A stretch of DNA of 64,000 nt, taken from Metellina segmentata (lineage: Eukaryota > Arthropoda > Arachnida > Araneae > Tetragnathidae). Positions 1 through 10,520 of the stretch are shown here, piece by piece. The stretch covers positions 61,413,573 to 61,477,572 of the forward strand of contig OX375873.1 of the NCBI GenBank assembly GCA_947359465.1, given 5' to 3'. The position numbers and the translations under genes are program-made. The notes beneath the pieces are model-generated. The model searched no databases and had not been told where the DNA came from. It saw only the letters and a program-made list of their open reading frames with translations. Every line of letters begins with the position of its first letter. The stretch's first letter is position 1.

Positions 1-366
1 CGGGTTGAGTTAGTTAAATGTTGATTGGAAAGTGATATGACTAATCACTTCTCTTTCGTAAAAGAATGCTAGCTTCATTTAAATGTACGGAAAATAATTT
101 TTAATAACATTTTTACTTTTTCATCGATTCTATTTACTTCGGAAGTAAATATGTATACGTGATATATCCATCTATATACTCTATTTCATATCAACTTTTT
201 CATTGGGATTCAGCTTCGATCTCCAAATCATCTATAACAATCGACATTCGAACACCAACTAAACCGTGTGTGAACAACAACTCTCCCACTTGCCGTTTTC
301 TCCTTTAGTAGACCTACTAAATCACTCGCTACTCGATTAAATAACTGGCATAGTGTGTAGCAGCCT
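1..366 (+). mobile_element. PIF/Harbinger-type MITE, right part, cut by the window edge
   Basis: This matches the right third of the complete element at 10521-11479, sharing the CTACTAAATCACT and CTACTCGA subterminal segments. It ends at GTGTGTAGCAGCCT, the mirror of the terminus AGGCTGCTACACA, and is followed by TAA, a plausible 3-bp target duplication. No coding potential is seen in this part. The left end lies outside the window. Confidence 0.7.
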
Positions 367-411
367 TAAAGCTAAGTAGGAATTTTTATTTAGATCACAC
401 TAAAACAATAT

Positions 412-560
412 TACAGTCTATTGACGACGATCTGGGATCAATCCCAAAGAGAAAGAATTGAGGACAATACCACGTTTCGAAGACAGTTCAGATGACGAGG
501 TCACATCTACGCAGGCACCCCACTCTCCAAACTCTTAACGCCCTCGGTTCAATACTGGGA
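412..560 (-). repeat. tRNA-derived SINE, body fragment
   Basis: The stretch matches the body of the full SINE copies at 762-1105 and 45475-45810 in minus orientation. It carries the conserved blocks for 'GATCAATCCC', 'GAGGACAA' and 'CACCCCACTCTCCAAAC'. The tRNA-like head is missing. Confidence 0.7.
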
Positions 561-617
561 AACAACATAATCGCTTAACACATCATCGGAACTCTCACGT
601 AACATCGTCATCTCACC

Positions 618-755
618 GTGTTTCAAATTTACGTGGTGTTGTCTTCGAATCTCTCTCTTCGGGGGTTGATCCCGGAATGTCGCCAAAAGCCCGTTGTGTT
701 TCTCCAGTTGAACTTTAATCCAAATACCTACCTACCTGGTCAATCAAGTTCAATA
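618..755 (+). repeat. SINE tail fragment, plus orientation
   Basis: The text runs through 'GTGTTGTCTTCGAATC', 'GGGGTTGATCCCGG' and 'GCCCGTTGTGTT', the 3' half of the same SINE family in plus orientation. It abuts a minus-strand copy, so the cluster holds head-to-tail and tail-to-tail junctions. Confidence 0.65.
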
Positions 756-761
756 CATGAG

Positions 762-1105
762 GTGATTGTAATTGGTAAAGTTTTAATTAACGTCGTACAA
801 GAGCAATAACAACGGGCAATTGACGACGGTCCAGTTTCAATCCCAATGGGAAAGATCCGAGGACAACAACTCGTAATTGTGAACCACTGTCAGATGACGA
901 AGCAACACCTGAGCTGGCACCCCACTCTCCAAACTTCCACATCAACTCGACAGGTGTGGGGGGGACTTTCGGCCACGACAAGTTTAAGGTGCAGCAGCCG
1001 CGTTCTGACCATTCGCTTACAAACATCCATGCCCGGACCCGGATTCGAACCAGGAACCTTCCGATCTGGAAGCTAACACCTTAACCACTATACCGGTTGG
1101 TCGGC
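762..1105 (-). repeat. tRNA-derived SINE, near full length
   Basis: On the minus strand it begins with a tRNA-like head: an A-box-like TATAGTGGTTAAGG and a B-box GGTTCGAATCC about 35 bases later. A roughly 250-base body ends in TTAATTAAAAC plus ACCAATTAC-like sequence. The same unit recurs at 41969-42305 and 45475-45810. SINEs of this kind are transcribed by RNA polymerase III and moved by LINE enzymes. The tRNA part is not a functional tRNA, since it runs straight into the body with no terminator. Confidence 0.8.
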
Positions 1106-1124
1106 TCACTCCATGAGGAGATAG

Positions 1125-1440
1125 GGCCGTGGTGGCCCGGTTGGAAGAGCGTTGGATTAGCAACCGGAGTAGTACGAGTTCAAATCCAGACATTAACCGT
1201 CGTGTACAAAGGGGGCTGGTGCACGTTAAATCCGTCGTGGCCTTAAATGTCCTCACGTTGTAATGGTGTGGAAATTTGGAGAGTGAGAGTGCCAGTTCAC
1301 GTGGGGCCTCGTCATCTGACCGTGGATCAAAATTACGAGCCTGTTGTCCTGGGATATTTCCCTTTGAGATTAATCAAGGACTGTCGTCAATCGCCCGTTG
1401 TGTTAATCTATTGTGACGTGAATAAAAAATACCAATACCA
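1125..1440 (+). repeat. tRNA-derived SINE, variant head
   Basis: The plus-strand head GGCCGTGGTGGCCCGGTTGG is followed by a B-box-like GAGTTCAAATCC. It then runs into the same body as the neighbouring SINEs (GGTGCACGTTAAAT, TCCTCACGTTG, GCCCGTTGTG). The head differs from that at 762-1105, so it is either a subfamily or an old copy. Confidence 0.7.
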
Positions 1441-1459
1441 TGATGTATTAGTAATCGTA

Positions 1460-1663
1460 TTTTTGGTGGAGTGGTCGTTCACGGTAAGAAGGCGATTTGT
1501 CGCCAAATATGGTAACCTTCACCTTTTGCGGATTTTCTTAATATCTGCCGTTTTTGTTATGGCAACCCTATCTGCTGTTACGGAATTCGGCCGCCATCTT
1601 GATTTGGCGACAAAAATTACTTGGCGACAAACGTCTTACCGTGAACGACCACTCCACCAAAAA
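1460..1663. mobile_element. Short MITE with about 44-bp terminal inverted repeats
   Basis: The element opens with TTTTTGGTGGAGTGGTCGTT and closes with the reverse complement, AACGACCACTCCACCAAAAA. The arms continue with only a few differences for about 44 bases. The core reads TTATGGCAACCC. It sits at the tail of the SINE copy 1125-1440. I see no clear target duplication, so the superfamily is unassigned. Confidence 0.75.
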
Positions 1664-1689
1664 CAGATAACAACACTACGTAGTTTTTA

Positions 1690-1850
1690 ACCACGGTCAA
1701 ATGACGAGGAAACACCTGAGCTGGCACCCCACTCTCCAAACTTCCACACCAACCCAACGACAGATGTGTGAGGACTTTCGGCCATGACAGATTTGAGGTG
1801 CAACAGCCGCCTTTACACCATACGCTTACTCTCCATACACATACACTCTA
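1690..1850 (-). repeat. SINE body fragment
   Basis: Minus-strand body of the same SINE family, with 'CACCCCACTCTCCAAAC', 'GGACTTTCGGCCATGAC' and 'CACCATACGCTTAC'. The head is missing; the sequence changes at about 1845. Confidence 0.65.
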
Positions 1851-2420
1851 CTTCAACATCTCCACATGGTCTTGAAAAGGTTGCCATGTATGGCAACCTT
1901 CATGACCCCATTTTTGACCCCTTAATTTTCATGACCCCATGATCATATGACCAAAAAAAGTAGCAGTAACGTGAACCGATGCGCATATAGTTTGCGCATT
2001 CCTTCATCTTTCGGAAATGCATTGAAAGTGAATGCTAACATGGTTCCATGGTGCTCTGTGCATATATGAGTGATGTGTTTCCAAATTTATTAAAGGTGGA
2101 AAAATTACATTTCGCAGGTGAGTGATTTATGTGTATTTTACATTTACTTTTTTGTGTTTTTGAATAAGTATATGTTTACAACTAGTTATTTCTTGTGAAA
2201 CTAATAATTTTCGATTTTTGAAATTGAAAGTGCCAAGCAGTTGTTATTTTTATTACGTCATCTGATGATAGTTTCCAATCCAATACTCTACAATCACTTC
2301 CTAAGAGAACTACAGTACTAACTTTTCGAAAAACCTGCAGATACTTATCTGAATTTTTAATAACCCATTAATTCCAAATACCCGATCTGGTGGAATAAAT
2401 GAATGACCTACGACCGGGAT
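1851..2420. other. Intergenic sequence, nothing recognised
   Basis: AT-rich sequence with a short repeated phrase (CATGACCCC around 1900-1940). No open frame of note, structured RNA or recognisable repeat end was seen. Confidence 0.5.
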
Positions 2421-2423
2421 ACA

Positions 2424-3090
2424 TTACACAAGTTTCTTTACATGTGGAGGGGCTTCGTTTAACAACCAATGTGAAAGCATGTACATGACCATAGTATTTT
2501 TATTTTGGCTACCACAGTCATCAGAAAATAGGCTAACTGTGGTGATTCCCTCTAAATTCAAACCAGGCAGCTTGTGATGTAATGCTGATGCTATTTGCAC
2601 AGATCTCATTTTCTGTCCAGATGTTGAAAAAAATTTGATTTGAAAAAGATTTGTTGAAAAAGATTTTATTTGAAAAAGATTTATTGAAAAGGATTTGATT
2701 TGAAAAAGATTTGTTGAAAAAATATGATAATTTTCAGTCTAGATGTATGAAACAGTGTTTTCTTTGGTTTGGATCGCTTTGAATCATCATCACATACAAT
2801 GGAATTATATAAGTATAGCTGACGTCAATAATACGGTCAGTTGACAGTCATAGCTTAGGATTATTTCATTGTCTTCACTTTTACGCAACTTTTCATAAAA
2901 TGTGTCAGCCCTCTTTTTATGGATTAGTAGTTCTGCTTTTAGTTCTTCCTTTTTTTCCCCCCTATTGCTCTCTGCGCATATTTTATTATCTAAACACATG
3001 CGCGCTGAGCACTTGTCTGTATAAGGTGCATTGAAACTGATATTAAAATTAACATTAAGAACTGTTCGAAAAAACTCATACTCCACTTTA
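2424..3090 (-). pseudogene. Relic of an unnamed DDE-like, transposase-like gene
   Basis: Two minus-strand pieces read as one broken protein. The upstream piece (3086-2805) contains APYTDKCSARMCLDNKI, then a basic stretch with KEELKAELLIHKKRA and LSYDCQ. The downstream piece (2609-2424) contains LFSDDCGSQNKN, a hydrophobic helix and a Cys-poor tail. From memory, this combination (APYTDxC, LSFDCQ-like, LFSDxCxxQNKN) occurs in a large arthropod family of intronless transposase-like proteins. I cannot give it an accepted superfamily name. The pieces are separated by a 30-bp tandem repeat, and the N-terminus and middle are absent. The second acidic residue sits in an RNase-H-like 'FSD' strand, which suggests a DDE fold; that is inference. 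Confidence 0.55.
2622..2721. repeat. About 30-bp tandem repeat, 3.3 units
   Basis: Units alternate GATTTGATTTGAAAAA and GATTTGTTGAAAAA. The array lies between the two halves of the broken gene on the minus strand. Confidence 0.75.
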
Positions 3091-3800
3091 AGCTCTTCTT
3101 CTCTCTGCTGTTATAGGTACATTTCCCACATATTTTTTACAGACAACTCGCTGGGTAGTTACTGCCTTATTTTAATTTACCCCCTACAGTAATGGTTTTG
3201 CGTTGGATGAAAAGTTTTGATAAATCTTTAACCACTTGTCTTTTATGATCGTATTTCTGAAGTTGACGAGCTCCACCACCACGATGGCTTAGTGGTTACA
3301 TTCCATGCCTGCATTAAAAGAGCTTAGATTCGATAAGGTATTCACAAATCTACAACACAAACGATAAATTTGTTTTGTTTTGTATGTGTTTACTTCAAGT
3401 GTGCCCATATTGTTCCACCTATTATAACGCCTTTTGCCAATATAAACATGGAGGACCAAATTAACGGGTTTTGCTTCTGCAATTGACAAGGATTTAACGG
3501 ATTTTGGAAACTGACTCATTTTTCCTTTTAGTTTTTAAACCATTTAGAACAAGTTTTCGCACTTGAAATCTAGTGGAAATTAATGCTCATATGTTAGAGT
3601 ATCCAGAGATACCAAAATGTCGATTTCGAAAAAACATGGATTTAACGGGTTTTGCGTTGGGGGGCTACTCAATTGTTAACTACGTACAAATAAATGTAAG
3701 TTTTCTGTAGCAATTAAAATTTACTTTTATGCCATAATTGTTTTATCTACTCGCGCGCGATCGAAAAAGCCGGAATTTTCCGACATCACACTCAACCACG
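3091..3800. other. Intergenic sequence with a weak tRNA-like phrase
   Basis: Mostly AT-rich. At 3281-3335 the phrase GATGGCTTAGTGGTTAC resembles a tRNA A-box head and is followed by TTAGATTCGAT. It lacks a good B box, so I do not call a SINE. Repeats of 'ATTTAACGGGTTTTGC' occur at 3454-3510 and 3637-3660. No gene recognised. Confidence 0.4.
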
Positions 3801-4525
3801 CAATTAGTTTTTAAGAAGGTGATTTTTCTTCATTCCAAGACTACATCTCTTATTCAACCTATGGATCAACTAACAATTGAAAATTTTAAAAAACTTTACG
3901 TAAGGGTACTTTTTAACAGGTGATTTGACATGCGTGAGGTTACCAACATGACCCTAAGAAAATTTTGGAAGAAATCAACACTGTCATTGTAATTAGGCTT
4001 GACAAGAAGTAACAATGAATTATCTCAAAGTAGTATGGTGGAAACTGTGTACTTCCTTTGGCAATGAAGAAACTTCCGATGAAAGACACAAATCGATAAA
4101 GGATACTGTGGCAACTGCTCATAATCGTAACTTGGAAGTAGAGGAAGAAGATGTTGTAGAATTAGTGGAGAAGCATGACCAAGAACTGACTACTGACGAT
4201 CTAAAAGGACTTTTCAAGTAACAAAGTGATGAAAAGGAAATTGAAAGTTCATGTGAAGATGATGATGTGTGGGGAGAGAAAGAACAGATTACTTCTGCTA
4301 AAATCAGAGAGAGAGAGAGAGAGAGAAATGTTTCGGAAAAGTGGGAGAAAGTTCAAAATGTTGCTATTTGAAATGGAATCCAGATAAATATGAAATGATC
4401 AGAACTGCAGATCAATTTAATGAAAAATCCATGCAGTTTCTCAGAAATATTTTTTTTAAATAGGTACAGAAGAAAACAGCCGTAGACAAGTTTTTTACAG
4501 GCCCATTTCTCAAAAAATTCTGAAG
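3800..4525 (+). pseudogene. Tigger/pogo-type DDE transposase, C-terminal half, broken
   Basis: The frame at 3822-3900 gives TTSLIQPMDQ followed by IENFKKLYVR, the block that follows the second catalytic aspartate in Tigger/CENP-B-like transposases. After a frameshift, the frame from 4015 gives LKVVWWKLC, then VEEEDVVELVEKHDQELTT, a close match to the C-terminal helices of TIGD1-like proteins. A third block at about 4350-4510 (FNEKSMQFLRNIFFK, then KKTAVDKFFTG) matches the usual end of the family. The catalytic N-terminal part is absent, and a GA microsatellite disrupts the frame. This is a dead copy; the family moves by cut-and-paste with TA duplications. Confidence 0.75.
4306..4326. repeat. 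(AG)n microsatellite
   Basis: About ten AG dinucleotides inside the Tigger relic, where the acidic region of the protein would be encoded. The expansion shifts the frame. Confidence 0.9.
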
Positions 4526-5694
4526 TGTGTCTGTTTAGTATGTAAGTTACGCGTAAATCCGCCAGAGGGTGATACCTTTGAATTTGCTTCCTCTTGGCGC
4601 TTCGTGCGCAATACAATTGCTGTTCATGTATCGTCAACAAGCAGGACGCAAGTGGGTCTGCATTTCTTTTGTCAAATTAATTCTTTTGTTAGTTAAATAT
4701 TGTTTCTGTTATACATATCTTACGGCGTTAGCCTGGGTTCAATTCACAACGACAGAAACAGTACCCACTGGTCCCTCTGGTGAAGATTCATAATTCAAAA
4801 CTGTTTTCATGAGCAATTCTTTTTATTAATGTTATCTTTTTGTAGCAAATATAATAAACACAAATTATATTTCCCATACTTTTTACGGCATTTGGTGCTG
4901 TCTTGGTTAATGAAGGTAATCCTGGAACGGATTACTGTCGTTAACCAAGACACCACTGATACCATTTTGATTAGTTTGGTTTCCATGGCACAAAGGCCAT
5001 ATTTGGCCTCACAAGACAAACAACTTCAAATAAAAACACAGAAAAGAGAAATACACCCAGGGAGGATAAAACCTGCGCCGCTTACGATATGAAATCTATT
5101 GTCGTGAGTATGGATATTCATTAACACTGGATTGAAATGTTTGTAACGACATTTCCACCAATAGATATAAGCAGTTAAGAAAGTTTAGTACAGATGTTAT
5201 GCATGGGATTGTTAGTTGTTACGATTGCTGTTGAAACTTACCGAGGACGAAGATTGCATGATCTTGCAGTTAGCTTGTTACGAAATTCTTATTGTCTGCA
5301 TCTGGTTAATGCTGCAATTGTATGTTAAAATTTGTATTTCAAAATAAATGTTCCTTCAAATAAATAGCTGGATGTCACCGGTAGCAACAAGCGAAACCCC
5401 TTTTCCTTCCTAACCTGTTACATTGCTTTTGAGAATAATTTTTAACAGTTCCTGCGAACATTACAGATTGATATATTTTTTTACGATAAATGTAGTTGGC
5501 GTCCTTAGATAGATTGCTTTTCTAGTAAGTACCATATTTTCTTTATAAATGCAACGCATCAAATTTACTTTCAGAAGAACGCGTTTCGTTAGTCTTTGTT
5601 GTCATAAGTTTTAGTTTTAAGATACGTATGGTTTCATTTGAAGAGAGTGTTAAAACAAGTGTGGTATTTGGGATAGGTAGTTGTATTTATATCG
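4526..5694. other. Intergenic sequence containing one hairpin
   Basis: No gene recognised. The only structure seen is the inverted repeat at 4895-4955, listed separately. The rest is AT-rich unique-looking sequence. Confidence 0.5.
4895..4955. repeat. Imperfect inverted repeat (hairpin)
   Basis: TGTCTTGGTTAA (4899-4910) faces TTAACCAAGACA (4941-4952) perfectly. An inner pair GGTAATCC/GGATTACT makes a second stem segment separated by small internal loops. It could be a precursor-like hairpin or the remains of a small foldback element; there is no evidence of transcription. Confidence 0.7.
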
Positions 5695-5988
5695 CACTAC
5701 AGCAACACAACGAGCTATTGGTGACGCTCCAGAATTAATTTCGAAGGAAAATATCCGAAGACAACGCATAGTAATTTTGAGCCACGGATAGATGACGAGG
5801 TCAGGACCTGAGTTGAAACCCTACTCTCCAAACTTCCACATACCGCCAACTCGAGGATATTAGAGGCCACAACAGATTTTTCGTGCACCAGCCCCTCCCC
5901 CACACTTACACCAGGTACTTTAAATCTGGTTTTGAACCTTGCAACCCTACGGTAGCCAATCCGCAACTAACTGGGCTACCACGATCGT
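5695..5988 (-). repeat. tRNA-derived SINE, diverged copy
   Basis: The minus-strand head carries an A-box-like TAGCCCAGTTAG and a B-box-like GGTTCAAAACC. The familiar body follows, with blocks matching CTCTCCAAACTTCCACA and GGGCTATTG-like ends. It is older and more diverged than the copies near 42 kb and 45 kb. Confidence 0.7.
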
Positions 5989-8046
5989 TGTGATGTTTTG
6001 GGTGAAATTGTTAAAGCTGTGTAATCTATATATGAGTCGTTTAAAGCCAAAGTGGTGTAAGTCCATCAAACATTGTTGCTACATATAGAGACTTTTCGTT
6101 GAATAGTAGCCATACAGCTTCATTGCAAAATCTTCTGCTGCCATCTGTGTAGTTATTTGGGGAATTAGGAGTTACACCTCCTTTCCTATAAGTAGTACCG
6201 AGTCCTAGGAAGCTGAAACGGTGGAGGGTGATTCTTCTTATAATGTAGAGGTGCACAAAGAAAATATTTTGAAAAATTCGACTCCTAACAGGCCTAAAAT
6301 TGACATAAGGCCTAGGCCAAAAGCAATTCGAAATCGCCAAAGAAATAATATTGAGTATAAAACGATTGCTGTACGCTGCTCAGATTGCTTTACCAGTTTT
6401 GATCGAAACACAATTTTTTTAAACAAATTAAATTATACTATGTTTGAACTGACTTTTTATTTTTTCCCATGATATAAATATTTGTTAGATGAAGAAAGAA
6501 TATTTTTTACCTAACTTAAATTTTGTAATGGAATACGAAAGCCCAAAAGAAAAACTCATTGATCATAAAAGCGTAATTTTGCTACTCGGTATCTGGCAAC
6601 GTCAGAATTGATGTTTAATTTTTTTTTTTTTTTTTAAATTTGATTTAGAATTCTGCGTTTGGGTATTTGAGTTGACAGCGAGATGTTGAGCTCATATTTA
6701 AGAATTCCCAAGTGTTATAAATATGTGTTCTTTTTGCTAATAAATTATTGTTGTCTTTGTCAATATTGTTCGTCTTTTGTCGAATTGTTCTATTTCAGAA
6801 TATATTCAGGAAGTCGAATTTCAACACGTTAAAACGCATTTTGTTTTCAGAATTCTGCATTTTTTTCTAGGATTGGAATTTTGTTTCTGTTTGTATTTAT
6901 GTGTTCTGGTATATTACCTATTGCAAAAATATTATTTAGGAGTTAGATTTTAACGAATTATTTATTTCCTCCAAAATATCACTAGACATGGGTAATTTCT
7001 TGGTGGCATATGTATATTTCACCAACTTTCTTTAAATCTGTGGTTGAATACGTAATAGTGTGTAGATTGCTGTATCATAAAAATAAATAAAATATACAAA
7101 TCAAAATATTTTTAACGTGCGTATTTTCTTATTTTAAAATTACAAGTAAATTAAAAAACAACTTTAAAATAAGATGGGTTACGTTAAATTAAAACGGGTA
7201 GTCATACATTGTAGTTCAAATATTTCAAAAAATTTTGATTTATGTTTTCATTGAAAGACGATTAAAACCAATTAGATTTAATTTGTTTTTCGTGTTTCAA
7301 GGGTATTGAAAGCTGTACTCCATAGTCAAGTACCACATCTATCATTCTTCAAACTAAATTAGTCACGAATTCCGTAAATTTTTAGCCCCTAGGACAAATA
7401 GAACGCGGATTAAAATGTAGCCTATTATACCTCCAGGGTTCTAAAATATAAGTGTACCAAATGTGTAGATTGGTCAAACGGTGTAGATTTGTATAGAGAA
7501 CAGATAAATGTCAACTCTGCTTTATATACTATATCTAACAGCAGTTCCGTTATCCCACCTGCCGCTGAATGAATTTTTCAATAAAAATTGCATTTGCTTC
7601 AAACTAAATTAGTCACCACTACCGTAACAATTTAATTTACCATCTTCTCATATTGATGATGAAATTCGAAAATATCGCATACTAGGTGCAAGAATGGCTA
7701 CAAGTAAAACATATTCCTAGGGAAACTAAGTACAAGACTATCCGAAAGGTCTTAATTGCAACTGGAAGTGTCCAGAGAAGAATACTTACGACAGAGTACA
7801 GTGATTCATACGAGAGCTTCAGGACATTACTCATAAACAGTGATTGGACGTATCACTACATCAAAATTATAAATTTCAGATTAAAATGCCTAAAACAAGA
7901 AATTTTTAAAGTGGGTTTTTATTTCAAAATGTATTAAAAAGTAATTTTTTCTTCTGAACTTACAATTTTTTTCTCAAGATTAAACATAAAGCAGTGGGTA
8001 TTTTTTAATTCGTCCCCATAACTACTAACAGTTTAACGCATGAATA
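5989..8046. other. Long AT-rich stretch without a recognised gene
   Basis: There are poly-T runs (about 6620-6640) and the repeated phrase TTCAAACTAAATTAGTCAC at 7340 and 7598. A short open frame starting near 7686 has no family I recognise. I cannot support any gene here. Confidence 0.5.
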
Positions 8047-8934
8047 TATCAGGTTGGCAATTGAGTTCCCACCGTTCCATCTGTTGAACATACAGTTCCG
8101 CGTTGACTGTTTGGTTCCGTTCAAACAATTCGTAATGGATAATCCCTTCCCAGTCCCACCATACGCACAACATCGTTTTACGCGGATGAAGATCTTGTTT
8201 TACACGCGGTGTCGCTTGTTTATCGGGGCTAAGTCATTCCTTGCGCTGATTCAAAATATGTACAGCACCATTTTACTTCGCCAGTAATGATTCGATAAAG
8301 AAATCGTTGCTTGTGTCCATGAGTTGAGCGGTGACGAGCAAGCAAACCAGCGGAGATTGAGGCTCGTTGATTTTTGTTGTTGTCACTTAAAGCATGTGAA
8401 ATCCATGCTCCACATTTCTGGACCTTTCCCATCGAGTGAAGATGCTTCTATGTAGTAGTGTGGGAGCATTCCATTTTCTCTGCCAGTTCCCTTGTCGTTT
8501 GACACGAATTTTCGTGCAAAAATTGGTTTAATCGCTCTTCATGGAACTCAACTGGACGACCAGAACGAGTTGCGTCTTTGAGGTCAAAATTTTCATTTTT
8601 GAACTTGGCATATCAATCACGAGCCGTTCTTTCAGCTATGGCACCCTCTCCATACACAGCACAAATGTCGCGAGCAGCTTTTGCGGCCTTATAAAACCTT
8701 GATTAAAAGCAAAAAAAAAGAGGTGTCGAAGATGCTCTTTTTTCTCAACTTGACATTCCATTTTAATGATCTGAAAATTAACATAAATTAACTCGAACAA
8801 AAAAACTAAACATAGATTCCGGTAGAACAATACATCCTCTTTCGAATGATTTAAAACAATATGTCAAAAACATTTAATGACTTGCGGAATGTTAAAATTA
8901 AAAAAACGGCGGGAACTTAGTTGCCAACCCAATA
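8047..8934 (-). mobile_element. Mariner element, internally deleted
   Basis: The right end CCAACCCAA is followed by TA (8933-8934). The left end begins near TA (8047-8048) with TCAGGTTGGCAATTGAGTTC. The termini are inverted copies of GGTTGGCAAYTRAGTTCCC, the terminal repeat of a widespread mariner subfamily. The transposase is encoded on the minus strand, but the sequence jumps from within the catalytic core directly to the 3' terminal repeat, so the last third is deleted. Confidence 0.85.
8085..8763 (-). pseudogene. Mariner transposase, truncated and frameshifted
   Basis: The minus-strand reading starts at 8763 with MECQVEKKEHLRHL. Across at least two frames it contains the DNA-binding helices (TARD, then FDLKDATRSGRPVEF), TTRELAEKMECSHTT, HSMGKVQK and ISAGLLARH. 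The first catalytic motif, normally TGDEKW in mariner, reads TGEVKW here, so the aspartate is lost or displaced. Later sequence (about 8210-8090) still encodes the KTMLCVWWDW-like segment in another frame with stops. The C-terminal catalytic aspartate region is missing. Not functional. Confidence 0.85.
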
Positions 8935-9890
8935 GATCCCCATCGTTAGCTTCCAATAATCTTACAAATTTTGAAACTTTCTATGAGTCAATTATGTATT
9001 TGTCACAGTAATGAATGTTCCATAAGTTTTCAAGTAGTAAAATTTATTAAAATAAACTCCAGCACATATTTACTCTTATGTGTGAGCATTTTTTTGAGTA
9101 TTAAATGAAATTTTATTTACTACTTTTTAGTGCATTTTGACATGAAGACGTGTTTTCTAAACAATTTCTTTGGTCTTGATAGAGGGAAACGAACGATCTT
9201 ATTTTAATATTAGATATTCGAAACGATAGTTGAAACGAAGCAGCTTTTCCTAAAATGTGGTCCCCAAGCTGATGCCTATTATCGAAGAAAAAATATTAGA
9301 AAATGTATAAAAATGTCTAAGTATAATCTAAAATCGATTATGCCTAGGAAATGCAGCATATTTATTCCACTAAAGATAATATTTATCTATTCAGAGGTCA
9401 CTTCTAGATATTCTATTTGAACTCTGTAACACTGCTAACTGAAGCAAACTTTCAGACTCAAATTTTTGGTTCAAAATATGTACGTGTTTATGCACAAAAA
9501 TTTATATGCATGTATTGTTATATTCTCAGACTCCACATAATGAATTTGTCTGTGCATGTCACAGCAACATTCAATTCTTATTGGATGCTTTAGTGTATCA
9601 CAATTTTCCAAAACGTACTACGGAACTTATTTAAGAAATATGTTGTATACATTCAGAAGAATGCATGTTAAACATTTGCGTCAAATGTAAAAATCTTCAG
9701 AATTTTTTAAAGTCCCACAAATTAAATTTCAGAAGAAGAAAAAAGCTAAGAAGTAGCATGGTATCAATGGAATTCAGTGGATAGTGGAGTTGTAAAAACA
9801 AAAGAAAGTGGCACTATAGGAAATAAATGTTTTTGAAACCATTAAGGGGGGGGGGAAAGCTTAAAGATTTTTTAAGCATTGTTTAAAAAG
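8935..9890. other. Intergenic sequence, nothing recognised
   Basis: AT-rich with no open frame of interest. A homopolymer run of nine G occurs at about 9845-9853. Confidence 0.5.
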
Positions 9891-9900
9891 AAAGAACAGT

Positions 9901-10517
9901 TTGAATTTCTTTACAAAAGCAAAGGAAAATGTATCAAAATATTCTTTAACTCTGCAAGTTGATTTTAGTGAAATTTTTTCAATAAAGTTTCACGTTGAAA
10001 TTCAATCAGCCCATTGGAATAAAGACGAGCAGGTCACTATTTACACTGCGGTTGCTTGGTTACCTTGCAAAGCTGTTGAGTCATATGCCATCATATCTAA
10101 CTACAGGCAACATGGTAAATATACAGTCCACTCTTTCCATGAAGCAATAATTAATTGAAGACTAAACTTCCAAAGTTAAAGGAAGTTAATGTATTTTTAG
10201 ATGGTGATTCACAACATTTCAAACTAAAGTTTAATTTGCTCAATGTTACACATGGAGAAAAGATTTTGGAGTTAAACTCAACTGGAATTTCTTCGCCACA
10301 TCCCATGGCAAAGGCTCACCTGATGGTGTAAGGTGGCCAAATGAAATTTTAACTGTGGTACAAAATTAAAACAAGAGCAACATTAACAACCTGAACGAGA
10401 TATTTAAAGGCATATAAACAATCCCAAAGACTCACTCAATTCACAGTGTAATAGTAAATTCTAAAAATATTGTGTATATTTCAGAATTTTTTAGAAAATC
10501 TGAAACTCCTTTTCACC
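9901..10517 (+). pseudogene. Second unnamed DDE-like gene relic, first part
   Basis: The frame at 9901-10158 encodes LQVDFSEIFS, then EIQSAHWNKDEQVTIYTAVAW and SYAIISNYRQHGKYTVHSF. After the stop, the next frames continue with KEVNVFLDGDSQHFKLKFN, followed by LNWNFFATSHGKG in a third frame. This order (VDFSE, EIQSAHW, FSDGxxxQFK-like, NFFATSHGKG) is, from memory, a recurrent arthropod and cnidarian family of transposase-like proteins. I cannot name its superfamily. The acidic residues in VDFSE and FLDGD are plausible catalytic positions (inference). The gene is interrupted at 10520 by a Harbinger element and resumes at 11483. Confidence 0.6.
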
Positions 10518-10520
10518 TTA

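Noticed and set aside
1029..1105. tRNA gene on the minus strand
   Set aside because: A and B boxes are present but the sequence continues directly into the SINE body, and the same head recurs with that body elsewhere; it is a SINE promoter.
1247..1690. 147-codon open frame as a gene
   Set aside because: It spans the SINE tail and the inverted-repeat MITE; no protein motif, and both parts are repeats.
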